The position numbers and the translations under genes were made by a program. From a bacterium ADurb.Bin243 (GTDB lineage Bacteria; Muiribacteriota; UBA9980), in the NCBI GenBank assembly GCA_002069765.1, contig MWBZ01000004.1:62001-126000 (forward strand): a DNA stretch of 64,000 nucleotides, written 5' to 3'. The notes beneath the pieces are model-generated. The model ran no database searches and was not told the DNA's origin. It saw nothing but the letters and a program-made list of their open reading frames with translations. How positions within the stretch are numbered: the stretch's first letter is position 1; every line of letters starts with the position of its first letter. Positions 28,451 through 37,046 of the stretch are shown here, piece by piece.

Positions 28451-29779
28451 TCAGGCATTTTTAAAAGTCATAATCATCGAAATCAGAACCGCCAGCACGA
28501 CCAGCAATCCGATAATCATGTTCTGCTTCTTTTCTTCTTTCTTTTCGCGGCCGCCTTCCTGAAGATCTTTCATTTCACGAAGCGCGGCTTCGTTAAGAGA
28601 GTTGAGCTTAAGCACCTCGCCGTAATATTTTTTAGCGCCTTCGAGGTCCTTTTCCATCTGGCATTTTTTAGCGGCCTTTAAATTCAGCTCTATGAGCGTA
28701 GCCGTAATCTTAGCGTCCTGCGGGCGGAGTTTTAGTATATCGTTATATTCTTTTATAGCGTCGGCTATCATGCCTTTTTTTTCGAACAGCGCCGCCCAGT
28801 TGAGGTGCTTGATATATTCTTCCGGTTCCCACTTTGAAATCCTGTCGTTCAGAGCGTCGGCTACATAAACGTTTCCCGACACGTCTACGCATATACCTTC
28901 CGGATTTCTGAAGTTTTCGGTTTTCTTTCCGAATTCACCGAACGCCGCCAGCAGCTTCATGTCTTTTGAAAATTTCTGGACCCTGTGGTTTTTATAGCAG
29001 GTCACATAAACGTTTCCGATGTTATCGCACGCCGCATAACGAGGGTTCATGAATTTGCCCGGCTGGCTGCCTTCTTCGCCGTAATCGACGGTCATTTTAC
29101 CTTCGGGCGAAAAAACGGCCACCTTGTTTATATCGGAATAAACTACGAATACGTTGTTATGCGCATCGCAGGCCACTCCGCGGGGTTTCGCGAGTTTACG
29201 CGTATCGAGGCCCATATATTTAAGCTCGCTGATATACTCGCCCTTGGAGCTGAATTTCTGGACCCTGAAATTGTCATGATCGGCAACGTAAATATTGTTA
29301 TTGCCGTCGCACGCGACGCCGCGAGGATTTAAAAACTTGCCGCTCGCGCTTCCATAATTTCCGAATGAGCCCACATATTCGCCCTGGGTGTTGTATTTAA
29401 AAACTTTAGCCACATACTGGTCTACGACATAAATATTGTCGTTGGCATCTATGGCTATTCCGGCAGGGCCTTTAAGCCTCATGTATATTTTAGCCTTCGA
29501 TTCGAAGTTTAAAACAAACTTGCCTTCCTGATTGAATTTGCTTACTTTTTTATTGCGCCAGTCGGTCACATATATGTTGCCGACCGAATCTAACGCGACA
29601 CCGCAAGGATAATAAAGCCCGGCGTCTTTGGTTCCGTAAGCGCCGATAGACTTAAGGCATCTGTATTCTTCGGCATTAGCGGCATTGTTTTCTAAAACAC
29701 CCGCAATGAGCGCAAACCATATAATCAATAAAAACAGCGGCCAACCCGGCCTTGGTATATTTCTTCTTTTAAATTTCAT
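28451..29779 (-). CDS. Exported NHL-repeat protein with TPR segment and C-terminal anchor
   Basis: 442 residues. An N-terminal hydrophobic signal (about 14-35) is followed by six or so NHL repeats of 45-50 residues (pattern F-x-x-P-x-G-[IV]-A-x-D-x-x-x-N-[IV]-Y-V-x-D), which build a beta-propeller. A TPR-like helical pair follows (about 335-405), then a Lys/Glu patch and a C-terminal membrane helix. NHL propellers bind proteins, RNA or sugars; no catalytic site is visible. The gene overlaps the start region of the anti-sigma kinase gene, so a surface sensor feeding the switch pair is possible. Confidence 0.82.
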   Translation of the reverse strand: MKFKRRNIPRPGWPLFLLIIWFALIAGVLENNAANAEEYRCLKSIGAYGTKDAGLYYPCGVALDSVGNIYVTDWRNKKVSKFNQEGKFVLNFESKAKIYMRLKGPAGIAIDANDNIYVVDQYVAKVFKYNTQGEYVGSFGNYGSASGKFLNPRGVACDGNNNIYVADHDNFRVQKFSSKGEYISELKYMGLDTRKLAKPRGVACDAHNNVFVVYSDINKVAVFSPEGKMTVDYGEEGSQPGKFMNPRYAACDNIGNVYVTCYKNHRVQKFSKDMKLLAAFGEFGKKTENFRNPEGICVDVSGNVYVADALNDRISKWEPEEYIKHLNWAALFEKKGMIADAIKEYNDILKLRPQDAKITATLIELNLKAAKKCQMEKDLEGAKKYYGEVLKLNSLNEAALREMKDLQEGGREKKEEKKQNMIIGLLVVLAVLISMIMTFKNA

Positions 29780-29871
29780 TTATTTTACTATAAACACCCC
29801 TTAAAAGTCAATATTATATTTTAATCAAGTGTTTTCAGGCCATTATGAGCCATGTATTGCATACTCCGGCT

Positions 29872-31485
29872 TTATTCATCGGCCGAATCTCCGACTCTTA
29901 TGATGCGGGGCACCGAAGCATAAACATCCGTAGATATTACGCTTTTATAATTTTGCTCGCCGTTTACGCTGACTATTTTGACCGTCTTCACTTCGTAACC
30001 CGGCAGGCCTTCCTGCTCTATTTTTTCTTCGCCTTTTCTCATCGAGTAATCTTTCAGCCTTTTTTCAGCCGGAGCGCTGACATTGACTTCGGCGGTTTCT
30101 ATAGCGATAGTTTCGCCGGCGGGTTTTCTTCCGTAAACTTCGAATTTGAGCCTTCCTTTAGCCGCCTCGCACAAAATAATCAGAGGTGAAGAATTTTTAG
30201 AGAGCATGAATTTTAAATCTCTGGAGCCGAAAATAACCTGAGCGTCACGGCCCACGGGGCAGTAAGCATGCTTTTCATCGTAATTGCTGTGATTGAAGCG
30301 CTCGAGCACTTCTATTCTGGTGGGCAGCACCGCGTTATAAAGCGCGGAAGAAAAAACGCCTATTCCACCCGAAACATCAGGGAAAAAGCCCAGCCTGTTC
30401 GAATTAAAAACTACTGCATCCCTTTCGTTTTTATATTTTACCGCTCCGACGAACTTATTAAAAGAGAAAACCTCCAGCGGCTTGAGTATAAGGCCGTCCA
30501 GAAAAGCGGCGGCGTTTTCAACGTTGTTTTTCAAGCTCTGATTGTCGGTTATATAAGGCGTTTCGAACGCCGATATAAGGTCGGTGGAATTGAGCTGGCT
30601 GAGTTTGTCGGCCACCCCGACCGGCGGCTTGATCTGCTCGTACTCGACGGCTATGCTGGAAAAATTTGCCGAAACCAGATTTGAAAGTTCGCTTTTAACC
30701 TGCCTGTATATATCCTGCTGAGAAACGCGTATGCCGGCGACATCCCTTTCGATTTTTTTATGGCCGTTCTCCAGTTCCACTATAGTGGCGCTTCTTGGTG
30801 AAACGTTAAGCTTTTCGGCTATCATGGCGCAAAGATTTTCTAGTTTAGTGCGGTTGAAATAATAGCGGCAGGAAGCGGATACCTTCATTCTTCCTGTTTT
30901 CAGGCGTATTTTATATTTGACACGCTGGAAAAGATTGCCCTGGTTGCCGATTTTAAGGACCTGATCGCATATCATAGCGGTGTTGATTTTAAAATCTATG
31001 TCCTTCGCCGGCGATATCATAAACTCGCGGCCTCCGGCGCTCAAATATATGGGGCGGCGGCCGATTTTATCCGCTATGGCGTTTACCACGCGGTCTAAAT
31101 TTTTATAATTGGTGCCGCCGAGATTTTCGTTAAGAAAAAAAACGTTATTGGGAACGCACGGATCATCGAGAACGACCTTGACTTCATAAAGGAAAAAACA
31201 TATCGCCACCAGAGTTGCAAATATGATCGCGTATGAAAGATATACGAAAATTTTACGAACGAACGACTCGCGTTCTTCTTCTTCCTGCTCGCCCGCGTCT
31301 TCGGCTGTTTCATAATGGCGCACGCCGCCGGTGACCTGATACCCTTCTTCTTCGCGGTCATCGTGGCTTTCTTCATAAAGGCCGTCGAGATCGCCGGTTT
31401 TCTTTTCGGCGCCGTCCTGCCGCTCGAGGCTATATGATTCGTTTTCTTCAAAGCCGCTTTCGGCGTTTTTTTTCTTTTCGATCAT
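29872..31485 (-). CDS. VanW-family protein with C-terminal G5 domain
   Basis: 537 residues: an acidic cytoplasmic N-terminus of about 78 residues, one membrane helix (about 79-102), an extracytoplasmic region with a repeated PG-binding-4-like fold, then the VanW domain (FSFNKFVG, later SSALYNAVLPTRIEVLERFNH in overlapping stretches) and a G5 domain at the end (GLPGYEVKTVKIV). VanW proteins are tied to peptidoglycan modification and occur in vancomycin clusters, but their reaction is not settled. The usual GGGICQ motif reads GGIGVF here, so the conserved Cys is missing. It overlaps gpsA by 4 bp. Confidence 0.83.
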   Translation of the reverse strand: MIEKKKNAESGFEENESYSLERQDGAEKKTGDLDGLYEESHDDREEEGYQVTGGVRHYETAEDAGEQEEEERESFVRKIFVYLSYAIIFATLVAICFFLYEVKVVLDDPCVPNNVFFLNENLGGTNYKNLDRVVNAIADKIGRRPIYLSAGGREFMISPAKDIDFKINTAMICDQVLKIGNQGNLFQRVKYKIRLKTGRMKVSASCRYYFNRTKLENLCAMIAEKLNVSPRSATIVELENGHKKIERDVAGIRVSQQDIYRQVKSELSNLVSANFSSIAVEYEQIKPPVGVADKLSQLNSTDLISAFETPYITDNQSLKNNVENAAAFLDGLILKPLEVFSFNKFVGAVKYKNERDAVVFNSNRLGFFPDVSGGIGVFSSALYNAVLPTRIEVLERFNHSNYDEKHAYCPVGRDAQVIFGSRDLKFMLSKNSSPLIILCEAAKGRLKFEVYGRKPAGETIAIETAEVNVSAPAEKRLKDYSMRKGEEKIEQEGLPGYEVKTVKIVSVNGEQNYKSVISTDVYASVPRIIRVGDSADE

Positions 31486-32510
31486 TCAAGCTCGCCCTTC
31501 AAAGTTCTGGTCATAAGAGCCATAACCGATTCGGCCGGCTCTTTTTCGTCATAAATTATTTTATAAATTTCATTGATTACCGGAAATTCAAGTTTTTCTT
31601 TCTTTCCGAAAAGATAAGCCGCTCTTGCGGTATGCACGCCTTCGGCGACGCCGGTTATAGCGCCTTCTGCCTGAGAGCGGCTCATCCCGAGCGCAATCTT
31701 TTCGCCGAACGAACGGTTGCGTGAAAATTTAGAAAAACTGGTGGCGAACAGATCGCCCACTCCGGACAATCCGTAAAAAGTCTCGCGGCGCGCGCCTTTT
31801 AATTCTCCGATCATGACCATTTCGCGAAGCGCCCTTGTAAGAAAAGCTGATTTGGTATTGTCGCCGTAATTGAGCCCGTCGCAAATTCCCGCACCTATGG
31901 CCATGATATTTTTGAGCGAGCCGCCGAATTCCAGCCCGGCGACATCTTCGGAAGTATAAGCGCGGAACCTTTCGGTAGAAAGAAGCTGCTGCGCGTCTTC
32001 TCTAAGCTTTTTAGACCTGGCGGCCACTACGGTCGTCGACGGAAGGCCGGCCGCGATTTCGCGCGCGAGGTTCGGCCCCGAAACCACTGCGATCTTGTTT
32101 CGTATTTTTTCAAGGCCGGGTATCGATTCGAACTCTTCGGCGACAATTTCGGAAACGGTCATGAAGTTTTTCTCTTCTATGCCCTTTATCACGGATATGA
32201 AATCGTTCTTATCGCTTATCAGCGGGGATATTTTTTTGAGAAGAGGCCTTAGCGTATGAGAGGGCGAAGAGAGTATGACGAAGCGCGAACCGCTCAAGAC
32301 GAAATCCAGGTCGCCCGACGCGCACACATTGGCCGGCACGGCTATGCCGGCGAGAAACTCGCGGTTTTCACGAAACCTGTTGATATCGTCGCAAGTCTCG
32401 GTTTTATAAGCCCAGATTTTGACCTTATGCCCTTTCTGGGCTATCATGCAGGCTAGCGTGGTTCCCCACGCGCCCGCGCCTATTATCGAAACCGTTTGAT
32501 GAATGCTCAT
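31482..32510 (-). CDS. gpsA: Glycerol-3-phosphate dehydrogenase [NAD(P)+]
   Basis: 342 residues. It reduces dihydroxyacetone phosphate to sn-glycerol-3-phosphate for phospholipids. NAD motif SIIGAGAWGTTLACM; substrate and catalytic region GPNLAREIAAGLPSTTVVA with the catalytic Lys in GSLKNIMAIGAGICDG; C-terminal GLSGVGDLFATSFS. ATG 32510 is preferred to the upstream GTG 32522 because it has a GGTGAT site 8-9 nt before it. It directly follows plsY, the acyltransferase that uses its product. Confidence 0.95.
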   Translation of the reverse strand: MSIHQTVSIIGAGAWGTTLACMIAQKGHKVKIWAYKTETCDDINRFRENREFLAGIAVPANVCASGDLDFVLSGSRFVILSSPSHTLRPLLKKISPLISDKNDFISVIKGIEEKNFMTVSEIVAEEFESIPGLEKIRNKIAVVSGPNLAREIAAGLPSTTVVAARSKKLREDAQQLLSTERFRAYTSEDVAGLEFGGSLKNIMAIGAGICDGLNYGDNTKSAFLTRALREMVMIGELKGARRETFYGLSGVGDLFATSFSKFSRNRSFGEKIALGMSRSQAEGAITGVAEGVHTARAAYLFGKKEKLEFPVINEIYKIIYDEKEPAESVMALMTRTLKGELE

Positions 32511-32551
32511 CCCTGAAATCACCAGCTTTATAATAGTTAATTAAAATCCTT

Positions 32552-33181
32552 TTATTTTTCTTCGCGTGAGGAAGAATTTTGATTTATTTTCAGTTCTTTT
32601 CCCGCGATAAGGTTTTTTATATTTTTACGGTGCATCGCTATAACCATTGCCGCAATTAAAGCCGAAACGGACGTTAAAAAAACCGAACCGCCGTCGGCGT
32701 AATATATGGCCGGAGAAAGCGCCAGCGCCGCGGCGATAGAGCCGATCGACGCTATTTTAGTGACGAAGACCAGACCGGCCCATATGATTATGCAAAGACC
32801 GGTGGCCGCTGGAGCCATGGCAAGAAAAACGCCTGCCGTAGTAGCCACTCCCTTGCCGCCCTTAAATTTAAGAAACACCGGAAACATGTGTCCTAAAACG
32901 GCCGCGGAGCCTATTAAAAGAAGCCATGATTCGTGCTGCGCGCCTGACATTCCAGCCGCTGCGAGGCGCACGGGTAAGAACCCTTTTAAAATATCTACGG
33001 CCATTACCAGCGCGCCGATTTTCGCTCCCAGTACGCGGAAAGCATTCGAAGCCCCTACGTTACCCGATCCTTCTTTTCTTATATCGACATTTTTTAAAAA
33101 TTTTCCAAATAAAAAAGCCGTCGGTATTGAACCGATAAGGTAGCTGATTATAAAATACAATGTAAAGTCAATCAAAATCAT
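32552..33181 (-). CDS. plsY: Acyl-phosphate:glycerol-3-phosphate acyltransferase
   Basis: A 209-residue inner-membrane enzyme with about five hydrophobic helices that transfers an acyl group from acyl phosphate to glycerol-3-phosphate, the first step of phosphatidic acid synthesis. The conserved loops are present: GSIPTAFLFGK, GSGNVGASNAFRVLGAKIG and KFKGGKGVATTAG. The C-terminal tail of about 20 residues is polar. It is placed between der and gpsA. Confidence 0.96.
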   Translation of the reverse strand: MILIDFTLYFIISYLIGSIPTAFLFGKFLKNVDIRKEGSGNVGASNAFRVLGAKIGALVMAVDILKGFLPVRLAAAGMSGAQHESWLLLIGSAAVLGHMFPVFLKFKGGKGVATTAGVFLAMAPAATGLCIIIWAGLVFVTKIASIGSIAAALALSPAIYYADGGSVFLTSVSALIAAMVIAMHRKNIKNLIAGKELKINQNSSSREEK

Positions 33182-33204
33182 TCACCATTGAAGTAAATTG
33201 AATT

Positions 33205-34770
33205 CTATTTACGCCGGCTGTTTCCGCCGCGTTCGACGGCCTGATCTCGCGAAAGGCTCTTTTTGAACACCAGGCGTATGGGATATCCTTCGAACTCGAA
33301 AGCAGCCCTGAACTTGTTAATTATATAGCGCCTGTAAGCGCTTGAAACATAGGCCGTATCGTTTACGAAAAGTATGAATGTAGGCGGAGTGCGCGCTATA
33401 ATAGTGGAATAATAAATTTTAAGCGGCTTGCCTTTGTACGACGCCGGCGGATGAAGCGAAACGATTTCGGTAAGGTACGAATTCAATACGGAAGTAGTGA
33501 TGGCGGAATTAACGGCCTTTTCGTAGATTTCGATAGCCTTTTTAAGCGGCTCGAAAGTGTTGAGGCCTTTTTTCGCGCTTATGAAAAATTTCGGCGCATT
33601 GGCGGAATCCGGAAATTCTTCGTGGATGTAATCGATTATTTCTTTAGAAAGTTTTTCGAGTTCGCTCTTTTTTACGAGGTCTATTTTATTCAGGACCAGC
33701 ACGACGCCTTTTCCGTTTTCGAACGCAAGGTCGAGCAGGTGCTTATCCTGAAATGTTATGCCCCTGGTTATGTCTATGAGTATGATTGCCACGTCGGCCT
33801 TTTCGAGGCTCGATATAGAGCGTTTCACCGAGTAAAATTCGATATTGTCATACGACGACGTGTGTTTTCTGACGCCGGCGGTGTCTATGAGGTTTATCTC
33901 GCGGCCCTCGAAATCGATGCGGGTGTCTATGGAATCGCGCGTGGTGCCGGGCTCTTCGCAGACGAGAGTGCGCTCGTAGCCGAGAATCGCATTTAAATAA
34001 GATGATTTCCCGGAATTGGGCTGGCCGATAAGCGCTATATCTATGGCTTTTTTTATCAAAAGTCCCCGCTGCTCGAGCTTTTGTTTTTCGAGCATGGCGT
34101 CCGGATCGTCGTCGTCGATATCGGTTTTAGGGTCGAACTCCTCGAGTTCCTCATATTGTTCTTCATCCATGGCCTTTTTGGCTTTCGCGGACGGTTTGGC
34201 TTTGGTGCGCTCCCTTTTTACTTCGGATTTGACGGGCCGGGCTGCGGCTTTTTTCACGACCGGCGCGAAGCCCTGCTCCTTGAAATATTTGCACGCGAAA
34301 TCCAGAATATCGGCTACCCCGCTTCCGTGGAGGGCCGAAACGAAAAACATATCCTTGAAGCCGAATTTATTGAATTCGTAATTAAGCTTGACCGCCTTGG
34401 GATCGTCCACTTTGTTTACCACGAGAACGATTTTTTTTCCGGATTTTCTAAGCAGGTTCACGATCTGCTCGTCGAGGAGGGTTATCTGCGAAAAACCGTC
34501 CACTACGAAGTATATGAGGTCGGCTTTTTCTATATATGTTTTAAGGAACTCCACGATTTTATCGTTAAGCTTGTTTTTTACGTTGACATCCATGCCGGCC
34601 GTGTCGATAATTTCAAATTTCATATCGTTCCAGCTGAGCGGTTCGATAAGCGCGTCGCGGGTTAAATAAGGAGTTTCATGGGTCAGGGCGCGCCTCCTGC
34701 CTATGATCCTGTTGAATAAAGTCGATTTTCCCACGTTCGGCCGACCGATGATTACAGCTTTTGCTAACAT
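33205..34770 (-). CDS. der: Ribosome-assembly GTPase Der (EngA)
   Basis: 521 residues, longer than the usual 440-490. Two GTPase domains: G1 motifs GRPNVGKSTLFNR (residue 8 on) and GQPNSGKSSYLNA (near 254), with DTAGMD and DTAGVR as G3 and NKVDDP and NKIDLV as G4. A KH-like domain completes the protein. A charged linker of about 60 residues (Lys-rich, then Glu/Asp-rich, about 170-240) separates the GTPase domains and explains the extra length. Der acts in 50S ribosome maturation. It lies between the radical SAM gene and plsY. Confidence 0.96.
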   Translation of the reverse strand: MLAKAVIIGRPNVGKSTLFNRIIGRRRALTHETPYLTRDALIEPLSWNDMKFEIIDTAGMDVNVKNKLNDKIVEFLKTYIEKADLIYFVVDGFSQITLLDEQIVNLLRKSGKKIVLVVNKVDDPKAVKLNYEFNKFGFKDMFFVSALHGSGVADILDFACKYFKEQGFAPVVKKAAARPVKSEVKRERTKAKPSAKAKKAMDEEQYEELEEFDPKTDIDDDDPDAMLEKQKLEQRGLLIKKAIDIALIGQPNSGKSSYLNAILGYERTLVCEEPGTTRDSIDTRIDFEGREINLIDTAGVRKHTSSYDNIEFYSVKRSISSLEKADVAIILIDITRGITFQDKHLLDLAFENGKGVVLVLNKIDLVKKSELEKLSKEIIDYIHEEFPDSANAPKFFISAKKGLNTFEPLKKAIEIYEKAVNSAITTSVLNSYLTEIVSLHPPASYKGKPLKIYYSTIIARTPPTFILFVNDTAYVSSAYRRYIINKFRAAFEFEGYPIRLVFKKSLSRDQAVERGGNSRRK

Positions 34771-34805
34771 TTTTCCACCTATCTATAAATTATTATTCGC
34801 TCGCT

Positions 34806-36164
34806 TTACTTTAAAATGTAGTCCAGCAGGCTTTTAAAATTGTTGTCTATGACGTCTATATTGGCCGAAAGTTCGTTTTTAAGCCTTTCGACCGTTATAT
34901 CGTCTAAGAAAGTATATTCGTTGAGCATAACCGAAGGAATTAATATCGTTTCCGGGATTTCCTTAGGTTTTTTCATGAAATGATCTATTACGTCGCGGCC
35001 CGTAAGAAGCCCCGTGACATTGACTCCGCCGCCGAAAAAGTTGTTTTCGACGGCTTCCATGGTGATTTCCAGGCCGCTCACGCGCGTATTGAGGTCGTGA
35101 ACGATATTTTTGAGCGCCATCGCTCCGAGAACGCCGGTTACCATGCTGAATTTCTTTGGATATTTTATTTTCGACGGAATTTTACTGAGGCACGAATGAT
35201 ATTCGTCGTAAAAATAACGCGCTATGCCTATTCCGTTTTCGTACTGAGGATAGTCGTCGTATTCGCTTCCGTCAGGGAGCGCTTCGCCCGCCTTATAGTA
35301 AAACTCGTCCGCCAGATAAATCAGATTTTTATCGAAACGGCGGCGGAATTTTTTCTGGTAAGGCTTTATGACTCCTATGAGCGCCCGGGCCTCTTTTTCG
35401 CTGAACTCGCGAAGCTCGGAAAGCCCTTCGCGAAAACGCGTTAGCCCTACGGGAACGATGCCTATGCTTTCGAGCTGCGGATAAAAGTACGAAAGGTCTT
35501 CGATGGTTTTAACAAGCTCTTCTCCGTCGTTGATTCCGGGCATCAAGACGATTTGCGTATGGATCGAAATTCCGGCCGAAGTGAGCTCTTCTAACTGTTT
35601 TATTATATTTTCGGCCTTATGGCTTTTGAGGATCTGCTTTCTGAGCTTGGTATTGGTGGTATGCACCGAAATATAAAGCGGCGAAAGATAAAGGGATTTT
35701 ATGCGTTCGAAATCCTCTTCGCTCATTCTGGTCATGGTTATGAAATTGCCGTACAGAAAGGAAAGCCTGTAATCTTCGTCCTTGAGATAAAGCGTTTTTC
35801 TGAGGCCTTCCGGCATCTGATCCATAAAGCAGAACATGCAGGAATTGGCGCATCTGGTAATGGAGTCGAATACGGGGCTTTCAAAAGCTATGCCGAGGTC
35901 TTCTTCGTAGTCTTTTTCTATTTCGAACTCGATGAGCTCGCCGTGCCCCCTTTCGACAAGCACTTTGATATCCGCGTCGCCGACGCAAAAATTGTAATCT
36001 ATTAAATCGCGCATTATATGAGAATTTATAGAAATAATGCGGTCTTTAGGCTTTATCCCCGCGCGCGCCGCAATCGAGCCGCGCTCGACTTTATAAACCA
36101 GAGCGTTATATTTATTGATTTCGCTCTCGTCTATTTCGCAACATTGCCCGCTTTGCATACTCAT
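34806..36164 (-). CDS. PDZ-radical SAM protein with DUF512
   Basis: 452 residues. An N-terminal PDZ-like domain (about 20-80) is followed by a radical SAM domain with the cluster motif C105-x3-C109-x2-C112 (RCANSCMFCFMDQ), then the C-terminal DUF512 region (GVLGAMALKNIVHDL and GGGVNVTGLLTGRDV). The family is conserved but its substrate is unknown. In Clostridia and some other phyla it precedes der, exactly as here, which hints at a role in ribosome or tRNA maturation. Confidence 0.92.
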   Translation of the reverse strand: MSMQSGQCCEIDESEINKYNALVYKVERGSIAARAGIKPKDRIISINSHIMRDLIDYNFCVGDADIKVLVERGHGELIEFEIEKDYEEDLGIAFESPVFDSITRCANSCMFCFMDQMPEGLRKTLYLKDEDYRLSFLYGNFITMTRMSEEDFERIKSLYLSPLYISVHTTNTKLRKQILKSHKAENIIKQLEELTSAGISIHTQIVLMPGINDGEELVKTIEDLSYFYPQLESIGIVPVGLTRFREGLSELREFSEKEARALIGVIKPYQKKFRRRFDKNLIYLADEFYYKAGEALPDGSEYDDYPQYENGIGIARYFYDEYHSCLSKIPSKIKYPKKFSMVTGVLGAMALKNIVHDLNTRVSGLEITMEAVENNFFGGGVNVTGLLTGRDVIDHFMKKPKEIPETILIPSVMLNEYTFLDDITVERLKNELSANIDVIDNNFKSLLDYILK

Positions 36165-36194
36165 TTCTCCGTTCTATAGACTCTAATCGACTTT

Positions 36195-37031
36195 TTAACG
36201 ATATAAAATTACCGGCACCTTTGCCGCTCTGACTAAAAGGGTTGTCGTGGAGCCGAGCAGCATCTGATGTATGGCCGAATGGCCGTATGCGCCCATCATT
36301 ATTACGTCGTGCCCGGCCTGATCAGCCGTTTCTATAATAGTGTTAACCACGTCGCCGCTTTTTAAAATTTGCTCCGGGCGTATGTCGTAGCTTTCAAGGT
36401 ACGAAACGGCTTCGTCCAGGACGGCCTTTCCGTCGATCTCGTCGTCGGCGACGGTAATTACGCAAAGATCGTATTTTGCCGCCAGCGTAAACTGCGCCAG
36501 GAGCTGAAGCGCCTTGTTGGCCGAAGCCGTGCCGTCGTAAGCGAAAAGCACCTTCTGCAGCTTGCGGTATTTTTCGTCCACGACCATTACCGGCTTATTT
36601 ACAAGGCGGGTGGCGTTTTCCACTACCGATCCGAGGAAGGCGCTTCCGAAGTTGGCGTTTTCTCCGCGTTTTCCCATTATCACAAGGTCGGCCGTTTTTG
36701 CGTTTTCGGCTATGGTGTTCGGGACTATTCCTGGCAGGAGCTTCGTTTCAAAAGCGACGCCGGCTTTTTCACATTCTGCGGCGAGTTTTTGAAGTATAAG
36801 CCTGCCTTTTTCCTCGAGAGAATTTTTGATTTCGCTGTGATATTCGAAATCGGTGACCGCTTCCGATAAAAACGTCATGTCGCGCAGCAGAGGGCCTTCG
36901 ACTATCTTGATATCCACCACGTGCAGCAGGGTTACTTTGCTGTGGTATATGGCGGCTATGTCGAGCGCGTGGCTTACCTGCGAAAAACCGTATTCGGAGC
37001 CGTCGACCGGCACCAATATATTTTTAAACAT
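36195..37031 (-). CDS. Tandem universal stress protein
   Basis: 278 residues containing two UspA domains. The first begins KNILVPVDGSEYGF and has GKRGENANFGSAFLGS. The second begins VLFAYDGTASANKAL and has GAYGHSAIHQMLLGST. The G-x2-G-x9/10-G-[ST] motifs fit ATP-binding Usp proteins. Tandem Usp proteins are linked to stress survival; the exact role is unknown. It sits 15 bp after the aminotransferase and 30 bp before the radical SAM gene. Confidence 0.92.
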   Translation of the reverse strand: MFKNILVPVDGSEYGFSQVSHALDIAAIYHSKVTLLHVVDIKIVEGPLLRDMTFLSEAVTDFEYHSEIKNSLEEKGRLILQKLAAECEKAGVAFETKLLPGIVPNTIAENAKTADLVIMGKRGENANFGSAFLGSVVENATRLVNKPVMVVDEKYRKLQKVLFAYDGTASANKALQLLAQFTLAAKYDLCVITVADDEIDGKAVLDEAVSYLESYDIRPEQILKSGDVVNTIIETADQAGHDVIMMGAYGHSAIHQMLLGSTTTLLVRAAKVPVILYR

Positions 37032-37046
37032 ATATCCTCCGAAGTC

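Noticed and set aside
29782-29815. TTGACT-18-TAAAAT just before the NHL gene as its promoter
   Set aside because: Transcription would begin inside the coding sequence, and no downstream in-frame start fits.
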